Shown here in pieces: positions 16,971 through 26,283 of a stretch of 64,000 nucleotides of DNA. Source of the DNA: Martelella alba (GTDB lineage Bacteria; Pseudomonadota; Gammaproteobacteria; Enterobacterales; Enterobacteriaceae); assembly GCF_005217455.1 (NCBI RefSeq), contig NZ_SZPQ01000031.1:1-64000 (forward strand). Reading direction: 5' to 3'. Below the pieces are notes generated by a model. That model saw only the letters and a list, made by a program, of their open reading frames with translations. It was not told the DNA's origin and did no database searches. The position numbers and the translations under genes are program-made. Positions within the stretch are counted from its first letter, which is position 1. Each line of letters opens with the position of its first letter.

Positions 16971-18968
16971 TTAATCCTCGGCGCCGGCAGACCGGGGGGG
17001 AAAACGATGCCGCCACTGGCGATGGAATATCTGTTGTTCATTTTCCCAGGCGGTGTAACGCGATATCAGTACCAGCGCCGTATCTTCCCAAAACAGGCGA
17101 CTTTCGCTCTGCAAGCGGATATGCCAGCCGGGACGCTGGTAGCGTTGCGTTCGTTCGGCGGACCAACTGGCGGTTGCGGGCGTCGCGCCGATTTCGTGGA
17201 TCTCGCGGCCGGCGCCATCAAAAGTCAACTCGCCGATACGCACCCGCTGACGCTGCGTTTCCATCGTGAGCCGATGTCGGTGGCGACCGGCATCCCAAAC
17301 AACCTGCCGGGATGTCGTCTCCGGCGCCACTATTTCGTGTTCAAGGGGCGGCGCCGAGCGGGCCGGGCCGAAGGCATCGGGCACATCATGGCAATCCGCG
17401 CTACGCTGTGGTAACCGAAAAATGCCGCTGGCCGGCCAGATCCGCACAGGTCCCTGACCGGGCTCGGCCCAGGCCATTGGCCAGTAGGCGTTGGACAACG
17501 CCAACCGCAGACGGCGCCCGGCGGCAAAACGATAAGCGACGCCCTTGAGCGGCAACACCACCCTAAACGATTGACCGGCCGGCACATCCGGGCGGACCAG
17601 CCGATGAAGGCCGAAGGTCACCCGCGCGGAAAGGCCGTCTTCGTCCACTTCATTTAAGCGCAGCGCCAGCAACGCCGAAGGGCCGTCAAAAGCGATATCC
17701 ACCGCCAATTGCGCCTTGCCGCAAAGGATAAGCGGCGCCTGCAGCGCCAGTGTATCAAAACAAACCGATAGACCGTCATCGGCACGCTGATCCGCTTGGA
17801 ATTCGGGCGCCTGCCCGCCGCCGTCGAGCGGGCACCACTCCCCGCCCATCATGCCGCAATGCATCGGCGAATCCACAAGTAACGGGGAGTCATCCAACCC
17901 CGGTTTCTCGCTCAGCCGGCCGTCGGCCAGGAAAAAATCCCGCGTTTCGGCAGACGAAGACCATTGCCGCAGGGCGATCCAATGTCCATCAAGGCCCATC
18001 GCCGCGGGATCAGGCCGCAAATTTTCGCCTTGCCAGAGATGCAGCATGGGCTCATCCATAATACCGGTGGGTTCATCCAGCAACCATTGCCGCCAAAAAC
18101 GCAGGCATTCGCCGAGAAAATCCATCGCCGGGCCGGGCGTGCCCCAATTGGGGTAGATATGGGTCCAAGGGCCGATCAGCGCTTTGCGCGGCACCTCCAG
18201 ATGCGCCATCATACGCAAAATGGCGTCGCAATAGCCGTCGGTCCAGCCGCCGACCGCGTAAACCGGACAGCGGATCGCCGAATAATCCTCGCAAATCGAA
18301 CCGTGGCGCCAGAACGCATCCCGTTCCGGATGCGCCAGCCACTGCGCCAAGGGCGGCGCCATGCCCTCAAGCCGGGTCAACCACTGATCGCGCCACGCCC
18401 CCCCCGCATAAGCCGGGTCCAGAGGGCGACCCAACTGGGTGAACAGTCCGCTGCCCCATTGCAGGCCGTCGGTCAGCAACGCGCCGCCCATGTAATGCAC
18501 ATCGTCGGTATAACGATCGTCGGTGGAACAACAGGTGATGATGGCTTTCAGCGCCGGCGGACGCCGGGCGGCGATTTGCAAGGCGGCAAAGCCCCCCCAG
18601 GAAATGCCGATCATACCGACATTGCCATTGCTCCAGCTCTGCCCGGCTATCCAGGCGATAACATCCACCGCGTCGTCCTGCTCCTGGGAAAGATACTCAT
18701 CGCGCAGCAAACCTTGGGAATTGCCGCTGCCGCGCAAATCGATACGCATGGCGGCGATGCCGTGGGCGGCAAAATACCCATGAAGCATGGAATCCCCCAC
18801 CGCGGTATTGTCCGACTGGCGGTAAGGGATCCATTCCAGCACCAGCGGCGCCCGGGCGCCGCCCTCAGGCAGCCATAAGCGGGCGGTCAGCAGCGTGCCG
18901 TCCGATAACGGTACGGTTATCTGGCGAAAAGCCGGAACCGCCAGCGAATAATCTATCGAATCAGACAT
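16971..18968 (-). CDS. CocE/NonD-family (peptidase S15-like) hydrolase, copy 2
   Basis: A 665-residue protein, a paralogue of the hydrolase at 13073-15085 through its whole length. Both share the LPYR or IPYR loop, RGSG motif, GMIGISW nucleophile elbow (GISWGG here), CSTDDRY block, GGW.DGY and GPW.H. It has the same alpha/beta hydrolase plus jelly-roll layout. The ATG at 18968 (MSDSIDYSLAV) has AAGGTG nine bases upstream; a TTG nine codons earlier would overlap the MFS gene. It is the last gene of the presumed operon permease-permease-ATPase-ATPase-binding protein-MFS-hydrolase. A role in cleaving a compound brought in by that ABC importer is inferred from this order. No export signal is visible. 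Confidence 0.85.
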   Translation of the reverse strand: MSDSIDYSLAVPAFRQITVPLSDGTLLTARLWLPEGGARAPLVLEWIPYRQSDNTAVGDSMLHGYFAAHGIAAMRIDLRGSGNSQGLLRDEYLSQEQDDAVDVIAWIAGQSWSNGNVGMIGISWGGFAALQIAARRPPALKAIITCCSTDDRYTDDVHYMGGALLTDGLQWGSGLFTQLGRPLDPAYAGGAWRDQWLTRLEGMAPPLAQWLAHPERDAFWRHGSICEDYSAIRCPVYAVGGWTDGYCDAILRMMAHLEVPRKALIGPWTHIYPNWGTPGPAMDFLGECLRFWRQWLLDEPTGIMDEPMLHLWQGENLRPDPAAMGLDGHWIALRQWSSSAETRDFFLADGRLSEKPGLDDSPLLVDSPMHCGMMGGEWCPLDGGGQAPEFQADQRADDGLSVCFDTLALQAPLILCGKAQLAVDIAFDGPSALLALRLNEVDEDGLSARVTFGLHRLVRPDVPAGQSFRVVLPLKGVAYRFAAGRRLRLALSNAYWPMAWAEPGQGPVRIWPASGIFRLPQRSADCHDVPDAFGPARSAPPLEHEIVAPETTSRQVVWDAGRHRHRLTMETQRQRVRIGELTFDGAGREIHEIGATPATASWSAERTQRYQRPGWHIRLQSESRLFWEDTALVLISRYTAWENEQQIFHRQWRHRFPPRSAGAED

Positions 18969-18991
18969 ATCGGACACCTTAGAATAAGTAA

Positions 18992-20272
18992 TCAAGCACA
19001 GGGGGAGGCGGGATCATGCCGGCCGCCCCCCCATCCCCAACCGGCAATGGCCGCCGCGCCGGCCAGACAAATCAGGCCGCCGATGATCATGGTCAACGGT
19101 AACCCCATCAGTTGAGCCACCCCCCCGCAGACAATGGCGCCAATAGGCACCGTGCCTATCAGCATCATTGAATAAAAGGACATCACGCGGCCGCGCAGAT
19201 GATTCGGTACCTGATGTTGCAATAAGGAATTGGATGTCAGGTTCTGTGTCAGGATGGCGTAACCTATCGGCGCGGCAATCAGCGCGCTCAGCCAAAACAG
19301 ATGGGATAAACCCAGGCAAATCTGGGAGAGAGCCAGCATGATCGTCGCCCAAAGCGGCCAGGGGCGCATGGGTTCGATACCGCTGCTGTAGGCCAGGCGT
19401 AGCGCCGCCGCCAATGCGCCGACCCCGGTGATGCTCATCAGGATGCCGGAACCCGCCGGACCGCCATGCAATACCTGATCGGCCAACATGGGTAAAAACG
19501 AAAAGTACGGCACGCTGGTGAGGCTGCAAAGGCCGACCAGCAATAGAATGCGCAATGCGTTTGCATCCTGGCGCAGGAACCGCAAGCCCTCGACCATTTC
19601 CTTCAACACATTGCCGGCGCGCTCCGCCGGCGGGCGCTGTGGGATTCGCATGCCGGCCAGGAAAATGATTAACGGCACATAGGACGCGGCAATAAAGGCG
19701 AAACACCAGCCCTCGCCCACTTTATCCACTAATATACCGCCCAGGGCCGGGCCGATCAGTCGGGCGCCGTTGAAAATGACTGAATTAAGCGCCAACGCAT
19801 TGCCCAAATCGGCATACTCCACCAGATCCACCACCAGCGACTGACGCCCCGGCAAATCAAAAGCGCTAATAAGCCCCAGGCCCAGGGCGACGGCAATGGC
19901 CGACTTATCGGTGATGAGATTGTTCAGGGTCAGGGCTGACAGCAACGCAACCAATAGGGTCAGACCGATTTGCGTGGCGAGTACCAGCCGGCGCCGATCG
20001 CAGCGATCGACAATCACGCCGGTGAACAGCCCGAACAGCAGGATGGGACCCTGGCTGCAAAACGCCAGCAAACCCAGCATAAACGGAGATGATACCCCCA
20101 GGCGCCAAATCAGCCAGCCCAGCGCGATGGTATGAATCCAGTTGCCGATGACCGATAGCAACTGGCCGCCGAAAAACCTGCGGTAATTAGGATGCCGCAA
20201 TGCGCTGCCGGCGGACCGGAAACTTTTTTTGGGCGCAAGGGGAAGACGGGCAGTACTCAAGGGAGCTCCCAT
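18992..20272 (-). CDS. MFS transporter, EntS/MFS_3-type
   Basis: A 426-residue membrane protein with about 12 hydrophobic segments. It has the FFGGQLLSVIGNWIHTIALGWL first helix, the DRCDRRRLV inter-helix motif and NSVIFNGARLIGPALGG in helix 5. This pattern belongs to the MFS_3 group, which includes the enterobactin exporter EntS and many drug or metabolite exporters. It starts 86 bases after the binding-protein gene and ends 23 bases before the second CocE-type hydrolase, so it is probably in the same transcript. Being an exporter-type MFS beside an ABC importer, it may expel a hydrolysis product. That is inference. Confidence 0.8.
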   Translation of the reverse strand: MGAPLSTARLPLAPKKSFRSAGSALRHPNYRRFFGGQLLSVIGNWIHTIALGWLIWRLGVSSPFMLGLLAFCSQGPILLFGLFTGVIVDRCDRRRLVLATQIGLTLLVALLSALTLNNLITDKSAIAVALGLGLISAFDLPGRQSLVVDLVEYADLGNALALNSVIFNGARLIGPALGGILVDKVGEGWCFAFIAASYVPLIIFLAGMRIPQRPPAERAGNVLKEMVEGLRFLRQDANALRILLLVGLCSLTSVPYFSFLPMLADQVLHGGPAGSGILMSITGVGALAAALRLAYSSGIEPMRPWPLWATIMLALSQICLGLSHLFWLSALIAAPIGYAILTQNLTSNSLLQHQVPNHLRGRVMSFYSMMLIGTVPIGAIVCGGVAQLMGLPLTMIIGGLICLAGAAAIAGWGWGGGRHDPASPCA

Positions 20273-20358
20273 AGCATACCGGGCGCGATCAACGGCCGTG
20301 CCCGGCTATTTTCGTTCTGGATAAATCGACCCGGCGAAAACGGGCCGTAACCGGGAAA

Positions 20359-21936
20359 TCAGACGGCGGATACCTCGCGGAATAACGGCCACTGACCATC
20401 GGGCGTCCAAGCGCCTTTGATATGATCGGGCGTTAACCACGCGTTGCTGCCGTGATAGAGGAAGACATAGGCGCCGGTTTCTTCCAGTTGATCCTGCAAC
20501 TTGACATACATCGCCGCGCGTTTGGCCTGATCCAGCTCGACAGCCGCTGCGGCGCTTTGCTTATCCCAGTCTTTATCGCAAGTACGCTGGGTATTCCAAA
20601 TCCCCACCTGGTTACAGGTAAACCAGGCGGTAACCCAGCTGGCGTCCGGCGCGGTGGTGAAGGTCGTGATACGCAGTTGGGAATCTTTCCAGGCGTCCCC
20701 TTCCGATTCCTGCCCGGCCGCCACAAAAGCCGCGCTGTCCATCTGATTGATTTTTAGAGAAATACCCACTTGAGCCAGTTGAGCCTGGATAACCTGCGCC
20801 ACCGTGCCGCCATCGGTGGAGGAATTCAAATCCAACCGCAACTGCAGATTGGATACGCCGGCTTCTTTAAGAAGCTTTTCGGACGTCTGCGGCGAATACG
20901 GGTAAATATTCTTGCTGCGGGCGCCGGGCAACGGCGGCGGTACCAGACCGTAGGCCGGCTTGACCGCGCCGCCAAAGGCGGCATCCAGCACAGAGGGGAC
21001 ATCAATGGCTTGCTGAATGGCCCGGCGGACCCGCACATCCTTCAGCAACGGGTGATCGACATTCATGCCAAGCCAGGTATAGGCCAGCGCGGGACGAACG
21101 GTCAATGTGACGCCGGGTACGCCCTGCTGGTATTTGGGGATGGCGCTGATATTGATTTTGGTCATATCCAGATCCCCCGCCTCGAAAGCCATCTCGGCGG
21201 TGTTGAGATCACCGATAGGCATCAGTTGGATCTGGTCATAGTCACTGTGCGGGCCGGTCCAATGCTCGTTGCGCACCAGGGTAAGACGTTCGCGGGGTTG
21301 CCAATCGCCGATACGGTAGGGACCGGACGACGCCAGGGGATCGGTACCGATTTTTTTGTCTTTGGCGGCTTCCACTGCCTTTTTGCAGACGATCAATCCC
21401 GACGCATGAGGCAAGGTACTGGTAAATAGCGGCGCGAAAGGATGTTTTAGGTGAATAACGCCTTCATACGGCCCCTTCACTTCCACATGATCCAATGCTT
21501 CCCAATCGGAGGCATAGATGGCCGACAGTTTGGGATCCAGAAAACGCTCAAAAGAATATTTTACGTCCTCGGCGGTCAACTCGCCAAAATCGCCAGTCCA
21601 TTTAATCCCCGGTTTCAGCCGAAAATGCACGGTCAGCGGGTCCACCTGTTCCAGCGACTCGGCGGCATCCAATTTCCATCCCCACTCGGTGCCGGCCTTG
21701 TACTGGCAAAGACCGGAATAAACGGCGAACATGACCATTTCGTCATACCAGCCGCTACGATTGGCGGGGTCGAGATTGGTGATATCCTGATCATTTTGCA
21801 CTCGCAGTCGTTTATTTTTGTTATCGGCGGCGAACGCCAGGGTTTGTCCGCCGATCACCAGCGAACCGGAAACCCCAGCGGCAAGGATCGCCATTGTTTT
21901 CAATAGGTCACGTCTGTTCATCGAGGGGCCTTTCAT
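20359..21936 (-). CDS. ABC transporter substrate-binding protein, family 5 (DppA/OppA type)
   Basis: A 525-residue periplasmic solute-binding protein. The N-terminus MNRRDLLKTMAILAAG carries an RRDLLK twin-arginine motif and a hydrophobic core ending LAFAA, so export by Tat is likely; most enterobacterial family 5 proteins use Sec. The mature part has the family 5 blocks (LEQVDPLTVHFRLKPGIKWTGD, LTAEDVKYSFERFLDP, DVRVRRAIQQAID). It captures a peptide, glycoside or similar solute for the permease genes upstream. The start overlaps the upstream ATPase gene by four bases (ATGA); a second ATG five codons later would start directly at MNRRD. It is encoded after, not before, the permeases and ATPases, an uncommon order. 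Confidence 0.88.
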   Translation of the reverse strand: MKGPSMNRRDLLKTMAILAAGVSGSLVIGGQTLAFAADNKNKRLRVQNDQDITNLDPANRSGWYDEMVMFAVYSGLCQYKAGTEWGWKLDAAESLEQVDPLTVHFRLKPGIKWTGDFGELTAEDVKYSFERFLDPKLSAIYASDWEALDHVEVKGPYEGVIHLKHPFAPLFTSTLPHASGLIVCKKAVEAAKDKKIGTDPLASSGPYRIGDWQPRERLTLVRNEHWTGPHSDYDQIQLMPIGDLNTAEMAFEAGDLDMTKINISAIPKYQQGVPGVTLTVRPALAYTWLGMNVDHPLLKDVRVRRAIQQAIDVPSVLDAAFGGAVKPAYGLVPPPLPGARSKNIYPYSPQTSEKLLKEAGVSNLQLRLDLNSSTDGGTVAQVIQAQLAQVGISLKINQMDSAAFVAAGQESEGDAWKDSQLRITTFTTAPDASWVTAWFTCNQVGIWNTQRTCDKDWDKQSAAAAVELDQAKRAAMYVKLQDQLEETGAYVFLYHGSNAWLTPDHIKGAWTPDGQWPLFREVSAV

Positions 21937-22943
21937 GGATGTATTTCCTTTAGTGAAATTTGGCCGGACCGGGCCGGTAAGGGTGGGTTATCGGTTAACG
22001 GGGTATGGCAGCTCACCTGGCGCCCGTCCGCCAATCGCCGCAATTGCGGCGCGGCGCGGCGGCAAAGCTCGGTGGAAAACGGACAACGGGTATGGAATTC
22101 ACAGCCGGCGGGGCGATGGGACAAGGTTGGAACTTCGCCGCGCAGTATCCCGGCGCCAGGTAGCGAATGGCGACGTTTGGCGCTCAGCAACGCTTGGGTA
22201 TAAGGGTGTGCCGGATGGCGAAACAGCGTATCGGTCGGACCGGTTTCGACAATCCTCCCCAAGTACATAATGGCTATCCGATCGGTGACATGCCGGGTGA
22301 TGGCCAGGTTATGGGTAATAATCAAATAACTTATCCCCAGTTCCCGTTGCAAAGCGGTGAGTAAGTTAAGCAATTCTCCCTGTACCGACAGATCCAGTCC
22401 CGCGGTGGGCTCGTCGGCGATAATCAGTTTCGGCCGCAACGCCAAAGCCCGCGCCACCGCCACCCGCCTGGCCTGGCCGCCGGAAAGCTGATGAGGATAC
22501 CGGTCGAGAAATAACGCGGGCAGTCCCACCAGGTCCAGCAATTCGGTGGCCGCGCTGCGGCGCCGATACTCCCGCCCGTTGACCGCGAAGGGTTCGGTAA
22601 TCAACCGCTCCACCGTCATCCGGGGATCGAGGGCCGCCATCGGATCCTGGAATATCAGCCCGGTTTCCCGGCGGATAGCCCGCCAGGACAAATCACTGGC
22701 ATCCAGCGGCTCCCGGCCGTTGACCTGGATACTGCCGCGGGTGACCGGCGTCAGGCCAATCACCGCCCGGCCGAGGGTGGTTTTGCCGCTGCCGCTTTCA
22801 CCGATAAGGCCCACGGTCTTACCCCGCGGCACTTGCAGGCTGACGCCGGCCAGAACATCCACATGACTTACCGCGCCCGGCAACATGCGGCTAAACAGAT
22901 TGCCTGTCCTGTAACGCACCACTAAATCCCGGATGTCAAGCAT
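21933..22943 (-). CDS. Peptide-type ABC importer, ATP-binding protein 2 (DppF/OppF type)
   Basis: A 336-residue ATPase: Walker A GESGSGKTT near residue 45, signature LSGGQARRVAVARAL, Walker B LIIADEPTAGLD, and the C-terminal oligopeptide/dipeptide extension with a cysteine-containing CEFHTRCPF motif near 290 as in OppF/DppF (iron-sulfur or regulatory domain). The ATG at 22943 (MLDIRDLVVRY) overlaps the preceding ATPase gene by eight bases; the frame stays open to 23300, but that extension lies wholly within the other gene and lacks similarity. It pairs with the other ATPase to power the importer at the cytoplasmic face. Confidence 0.9.
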   Translation of the reverse strand: MLDIRDLVVRYRTGNLFSRMLPGAVSHVDVLAGVSLQVPRGKTVGLIGESGSGKTTLGRAVIGLTPVTRGSIQVNGREPLDASDLSWRAIRRETGLIFQDPMAALDPRMTVERLITEPFAVNGREYRRRSAATELLDLVGLPALFLDRYPHQLSGGQARRVAVARALALRPKLIIADEPTAGLDLSVQGELLNLLTALQRELGISYLIITHNLAITRHVTDRIAIMYLGRIVETGPTDTLFRHPAHPYTQALLSAKRRHSLPGAGILRGEVPTLSHRPAGCEFHTRCPFSTELCRRAAPQLRRLADGRQVSCHTPLTDNPPLPARSGQISLKEIHP

Positions 22944-23907
22944 GGGCGCCCACCTTATGGCAGCAGACCGTCCAACCGCCGCCGTCCAGTACGGTTTCCG
23001 GCGGCGTTTCGCTGCCACAGGGCGCGAACGCGAACCGACAACGCGGCTGGAAAGCACAACCGATCCGATGGACGCTGGGCAACGGCACCGACCCGGCGAT
23101 AAACGGCAACTCCCGGGTAGCCGTTGCAATCCGCTCCGGATCGCAGGCCAGCAATGCTTGGGTATAAGGATGGGCCGGGCTAGTGAATATCTGTTCGGTG
23201 GGACCGGCCTCGACGATCTCGCCGGCGTACATGACCGCCACGTTATCGCACAGCGTGCCGACCAAATGCAGATCATGGGTGACGAAAATAATGGCGCCAT
23301 CCACCAGCCGCCGGCTGGCCTTCAATACCTCGACCACCTGCATCTCCGTGGTGGCGTCCAGGGCGGTGGTGGGTTCATCGGCAATCAGCAGTTCCGGTTC
23401 GGTCAATAATGCCGCCGCGATGGCGATCCGCTGGCGGATGCCGCCGCTTAATTCATGGGGATATTGTTTTAGCCGGCCGGAAGGATCGGCGATACCAACC
23501 TGTGCCAGCATGTCCACGGCGCGCCGGATTTTCTCTGCTTTAGAACCGGGTTTATGGTGCTGGAAGGCCAGCAATTGCTTACCTATCGCGATGACCGGAT
23601 TCAGTGCCGTAAACGGATCTTGGGAAACGGTGGCGATACCGTTGCCTCGCAACCGGCGTTTTTCCGCATCCGGCAGCGCCAGCAAATCCCGGCCGCGATA
23701 ATATAACCGTCCCGAGGTCTGGGCATGAGACGGCAATAACGTCAGCATGGCGCCGATCAGCGTGGATTTTCCCGACCCGCTTTCGCCCACCAGTCCCAAT
23801 ACCTCGCCTTTTTCCACCCGCAGCGAGATATTGCGCACCGCATTAAGCGGTCCCTTGGCGGAAGCGTAGGTGACTGACACGTCGTCCATTTCCAGTAGCG
23901 CCATCAT
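22936..23907 (-). CDS. Peptide-type ABC importer, ATP-binding protein 1 (DppD/OppD type)
   Basis: A 323-residue ATPase with Walker A GESGSGKST near 38-46, signature LSGGIRQRIAIAAAL and Walker B LLIADEPTTALD. The C-terminal extension holds GCAFQPRCRFAFAPC, typical of OppD/DppD. It overlaps the upstream permease gene by four bases and the downstream ATPase by eight, showing tightly coupled translation. With its partner it forms the heterodimeric motor of the importer. Length and motifs are normal; nothing suggests decay. Confidence 0.9.
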   Translation of the reverse strand: MMALLEMDDVSVTYASAKGPLNAVRNISLRVEKGEVLGLVGESGSGKSTLIGAMLTLLPSHAQTSGRLYYRGRDLLALPDAEKRRLRGNGIATVSQDPFTALNPVIAIGKQLLAFQHHKPGSKAEKIRRAVDMLAQVGIADPSGRLKQYPHELSGGIRQRIAIAAALLTEPELLIADEPTTALDATTEMQVVEVLKASRRLVDGAIIFVTHDLHLVGTLCDNVAVMYAGEIVEAGPTEQIFTSPAHPYTQALLACDPERIATATRELPFIAGSVPLPSVHRIGCAFQPRCRFAFAPCGSETPPETVLDGGGWTVCCHKVGAHA

Positions 23908-24827
23908 TCGTCCCTCCGCGTTTGCCGGGCGGTACGGGGATCGAGGGCATCCCGCAGGGCTTCGCCCAGGAAAGTAAAGCCCAACGTGGCGATGATGATG
24001 GGGATCCCGGCGGCGATGACGATATGCGGCGCCTGCCGGATAAAGGAATAACCGTCATTCAGCACCGTGCCCCAACTGGCATTGGGCGGCTGTACGCCTT
24101 GCCCGAGAAAACTCAATCCGGATTCAATGGCGATCACCGCCGGGATATCCATCGCCACCATCACCAGCAGCGTACCGGCCATGTTGGGAACCAGGTGGCG
24201 GAATACCACGCTCAAGGACGACGCGCCCATGGCGCGCGCGGCGACAATATACTCCATACGCTTTAGCACCCGGGTCTGGCTGCGCACCACCCGAAAATAA
24301 CCCGGCACCATAAAGGTCACGATAATCAGAATGAGGGTGGCGACGCTTGACCCGACCAGCGTCACCACCGCCAAGGCAAAGAGAATCATCGGGATCGACA
24401 TCAACGAATCACAAAACAGCATTAATAAGGTATCGAACATTCGTGGACCGTAACCGGCCAGCAGTCCAAGCAGCGAGCCGATGAGCAAGGCGCCGCCGGT
24501 GCCGAGAAAAGCCACCGTCATTGCGATGCGACTTCCGTAAATCAGGCGGGCAAGCACATCGCGGCCAAGCTGATCATTGCCTAACCAATAGGTCATGCTC
24601 GGTCCCTTCAGCCGTAGCGCCGCCTTGATGGCGTAAGGATCGTGCGGCGCCAGCCAGGGCGCGAACAACGCGCAGACAATAAGCGCGGTCACGCAAATCA
24701 GGGCGAAACGGCCCATACCGCTTGACCAGACCTGCCGCAAAACCCGGAAAGAGTCCGACCTGCGCGGATTGACGGTTTTGTTCTTACGCATTTCGGCGGG
24801 GGAAGTGGTTATCAGGGCCATGCTCAT
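23904..24827 (-). CDS. Peptide-type ABC importer, permease 2 (DppC/OppC type)
   Basis: A 307-residue inner-membrane permease. It has an N-terminal cytoplasmic stretch, a first helix (FALICVTALIVCALFAPWLA), then the binding-protein-dependent transport domain with the EAA loop ARAMGASSLSVVFRHLVPN near 210 that docks on the ATPases. The APHDPYAI motif after helix 1 and GTDQ-like LGNDQLGRDVLARLIYGSR are typical of DppC/OppC. It overlaps both neighbours by four bases. With the DppB-type permease it forms the translocation channel. Confidence 0.9.
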   Translation of the reverse strand: MSMALITTSPAEMRKNKTVNPRRSDSFRVLRQVWSSGMGRFALICVTALIVCALFAPWLAPHDPYAIKAALRLKGPSMTYWLGNDQLGRDVLARLIYGSRIAMTVAFLGTGGALLIGSLLGLLAGYGPRMFDTLLMLFCDSLMSIPMILFALAVVTLVGSSVATLILIIVTFMVPGYFRVVRSQTRVLKRMEYIVAARAMGASSLSVVFRHLVPNMAGTLLVMVAMDIPAVIAIESGLSFLGQGVQPPNASWGTVLNDGYSFIRQAPHIVIAAGIPIIIATLGFTFLGEALRDALDPRTARQTRRDE

Positions 24828-25768
24828 AGCTCCTGCCGCACACGCGGATCCAGTAGGGTATTGATAAGATCGGCGATAAGGTTGGCCAGCACGTAAAACC
24901 CGGAAGTGACCACCACCGTGCCCATCACCACCGGGAAATTACGGGAAATGACCGAATCAAACGCCAGCTTGCCCAAACCGGGACGGCCAAAGACGATTTC
25001 AGCCAGCACCGCCCCGGACAATAGCGAACCGATGCCCACTCCCAGCACCGACACCACCGGCACCACGGCAATGGGCAGGGCATAGCGCAATGCGATCAGG
25101 CGTTCGCCGATACCGAAAGCGCGATAAGTGCGGATATGGTTTTCTTTGAGGACTTCCAGCATCGATGCCCTGACCAGGCGGGAAAGATAGCCTATCCAGC
25201 TCAGCGCCACCGTCAGCGAGGGCAATACCAAGGCGTGAAGCTGCGAACCGATGTCGCCCTCCCGCCCCGCCCCAATGGCGGGAAACCAACGCAAGGTAAC
25301 CGAAAATAACAGCAAGGCGTATATGGCCACCACAAATGCCGGCAAAGCGATCACACTGGTGGAAAGCAAACCTATCAGCCGATCGCGCCAGGTGTTGGGC
25401 CGCAACGCGGCCCAACAGCCCAACGGAATACCGAGCGCCATCGCCCAGGCGATGGCGCTCAACGCCAGCACAAGCGTATTGGGCAACGCTCGGGCGATAA
25501 GCTGCAACACTGGCCGGTGCGTCAGCACATCCTCGCCCAGATCGCCCGTGGCCACATGGGCGATAAAACGGCCGATTTGCACCACCGCGGGGCGGTCCAG
25601 GCCCATCTGTTCACGCAGCGCCTGCTTTTGCGCCTCGCTAGCCCGAGGACCGAGGGCCACCGAAGCCGGATCGCCCGGGACCAAAAACACCAGGGTAAAC
25701 AGTATCAGTATGGCCGCCAGCATGACTGAAACCGCCAGCACCATTCGCCGAAGCAGATAAAAAAACAT
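24824..25768 (-). CDS. Peptide-type ABC importer, permease 1 (DppB/OppB type)
   Basis: A 314-residue permease beginning MFFYLLRRMVLAVSVMLAAI, the typical DppB/OppB start with an immediate first helix. The LVPGDPAS motif follows at about 30-37, and the EAA loop with RTYRAFGIGERLIALRYALP near 220. The ATG at 25768 has AGG about nine bases upstream; the frame is open to 25924, but the extra 52 residues are arginine- and glycine-rich non-family sequence. It is the first gene of the importer operon; its promoter lies in the AT-rich gap to 26737, shared with the divergent MarR gene. Confidence 0.9.
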   Translation of the reverse strand: MFFYLLRRMVLAVSVMLAAILILFTLVFLVPGDPASVALGPRASEAQKQALREQMGLDRPAVVQIGRFIAHVATGDLGEDVLTHRPVLQLIARALPNTLVLALSAIAWAMALGIPLGCWAALRPNTWRDRLIGLLSTSVIALPAFVVAIYALLLFSVTLRWFPAIGAGREGDIGSQLHALVLPSLTVALSWIGYLSRLVRASMLEVLKENHIRTYRAFGIGERLIALRYALPIAVVPVVSVLGVGIGSLLSGAVLAEIVFGRPGLGKLAFDSVISRNFPVVMGTVVVTSGFYVLANLIADLINTLLDPRVRQEL

Positions 25769-26046
25769 ACGCGCAGCCTGTCTCGAAATCACTGATGGAG
25801 AAAAAGCGCCAATGTTTACCGTAACGGAGGAAATAGCGCCCACCCGGCGGCGGAGTTTTCCGCCCCTCCCCCGTCCGGCGCCGTTCTCAACCGACTCGGG
25901 ACGATGCGCGGTCTGATTGCGCAACGGGAAACGTCAGCAAGATTGACAGCGTTTGCGCATGAGAAACGTCATAATTACGACATTTATTCTTGTCAAAACG
26001 ACATATAAGAACGTCCTATGTTTCTGTATGAACCCGATGATTCGCA

Positions 26047-26094
26047 TTATGCGGCACGGCAAAATGGAAGAATACGCTTAACTTCCTGATTCAT
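26047..26094 (-). CDS. 15-residue open frame with ideal Shine-Dalgarno, possible leader peptide
   Basis: The minus strand reads AGGAGGAATTCGCC then ATG, encoding MNQEVKRILPFCRAA and a TAA stop. A full AGGAGG eight bases before an ATG is rare by chance in AT-rich DNA. It points the same way as the ABC importer operon, about 280 bases upstream of its first gene. It may be a regulatory leader peptide or the surviving 5' end of a deleted gene; the sequence alone cannot decide. Confidence 0.35.
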   Translation of the reverse strand: MNQEVKRILPFCRAA

Positions 26095-26283
26095 GGCGAA
26101 TTCCTCCTGAAATGACGTCTTCGTCTTTATTTTATAAAAAAGATAAACTATAAAAATCAATAAGATAAACAAAAAACATCATAGATAAACTGAACGTTAA
26201 CAGCAGGGGTTATCGAATTTATTTTTTATTATTTTGCGGACAAAAACAGCAAAAAAAAATAAAGTCGGTATTCTCCTTCTCGA

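Noticed and set aside
17964-18878. A 304-codon plus-strand open frame
   Set aside because: It lies wholly antisense to the CocE-type hydrolase, is rich in Arg, His, Pro and Gly as expected from reading GC-rich codons backward, and has no family motif.
23000-23300. An N-terminal extension of the second ATPase gene to 23300
   Set aside because: The extension lies inside the other ATPase gene in another frame; the ABC domain starts at MLDIRDLVVRY (22943).
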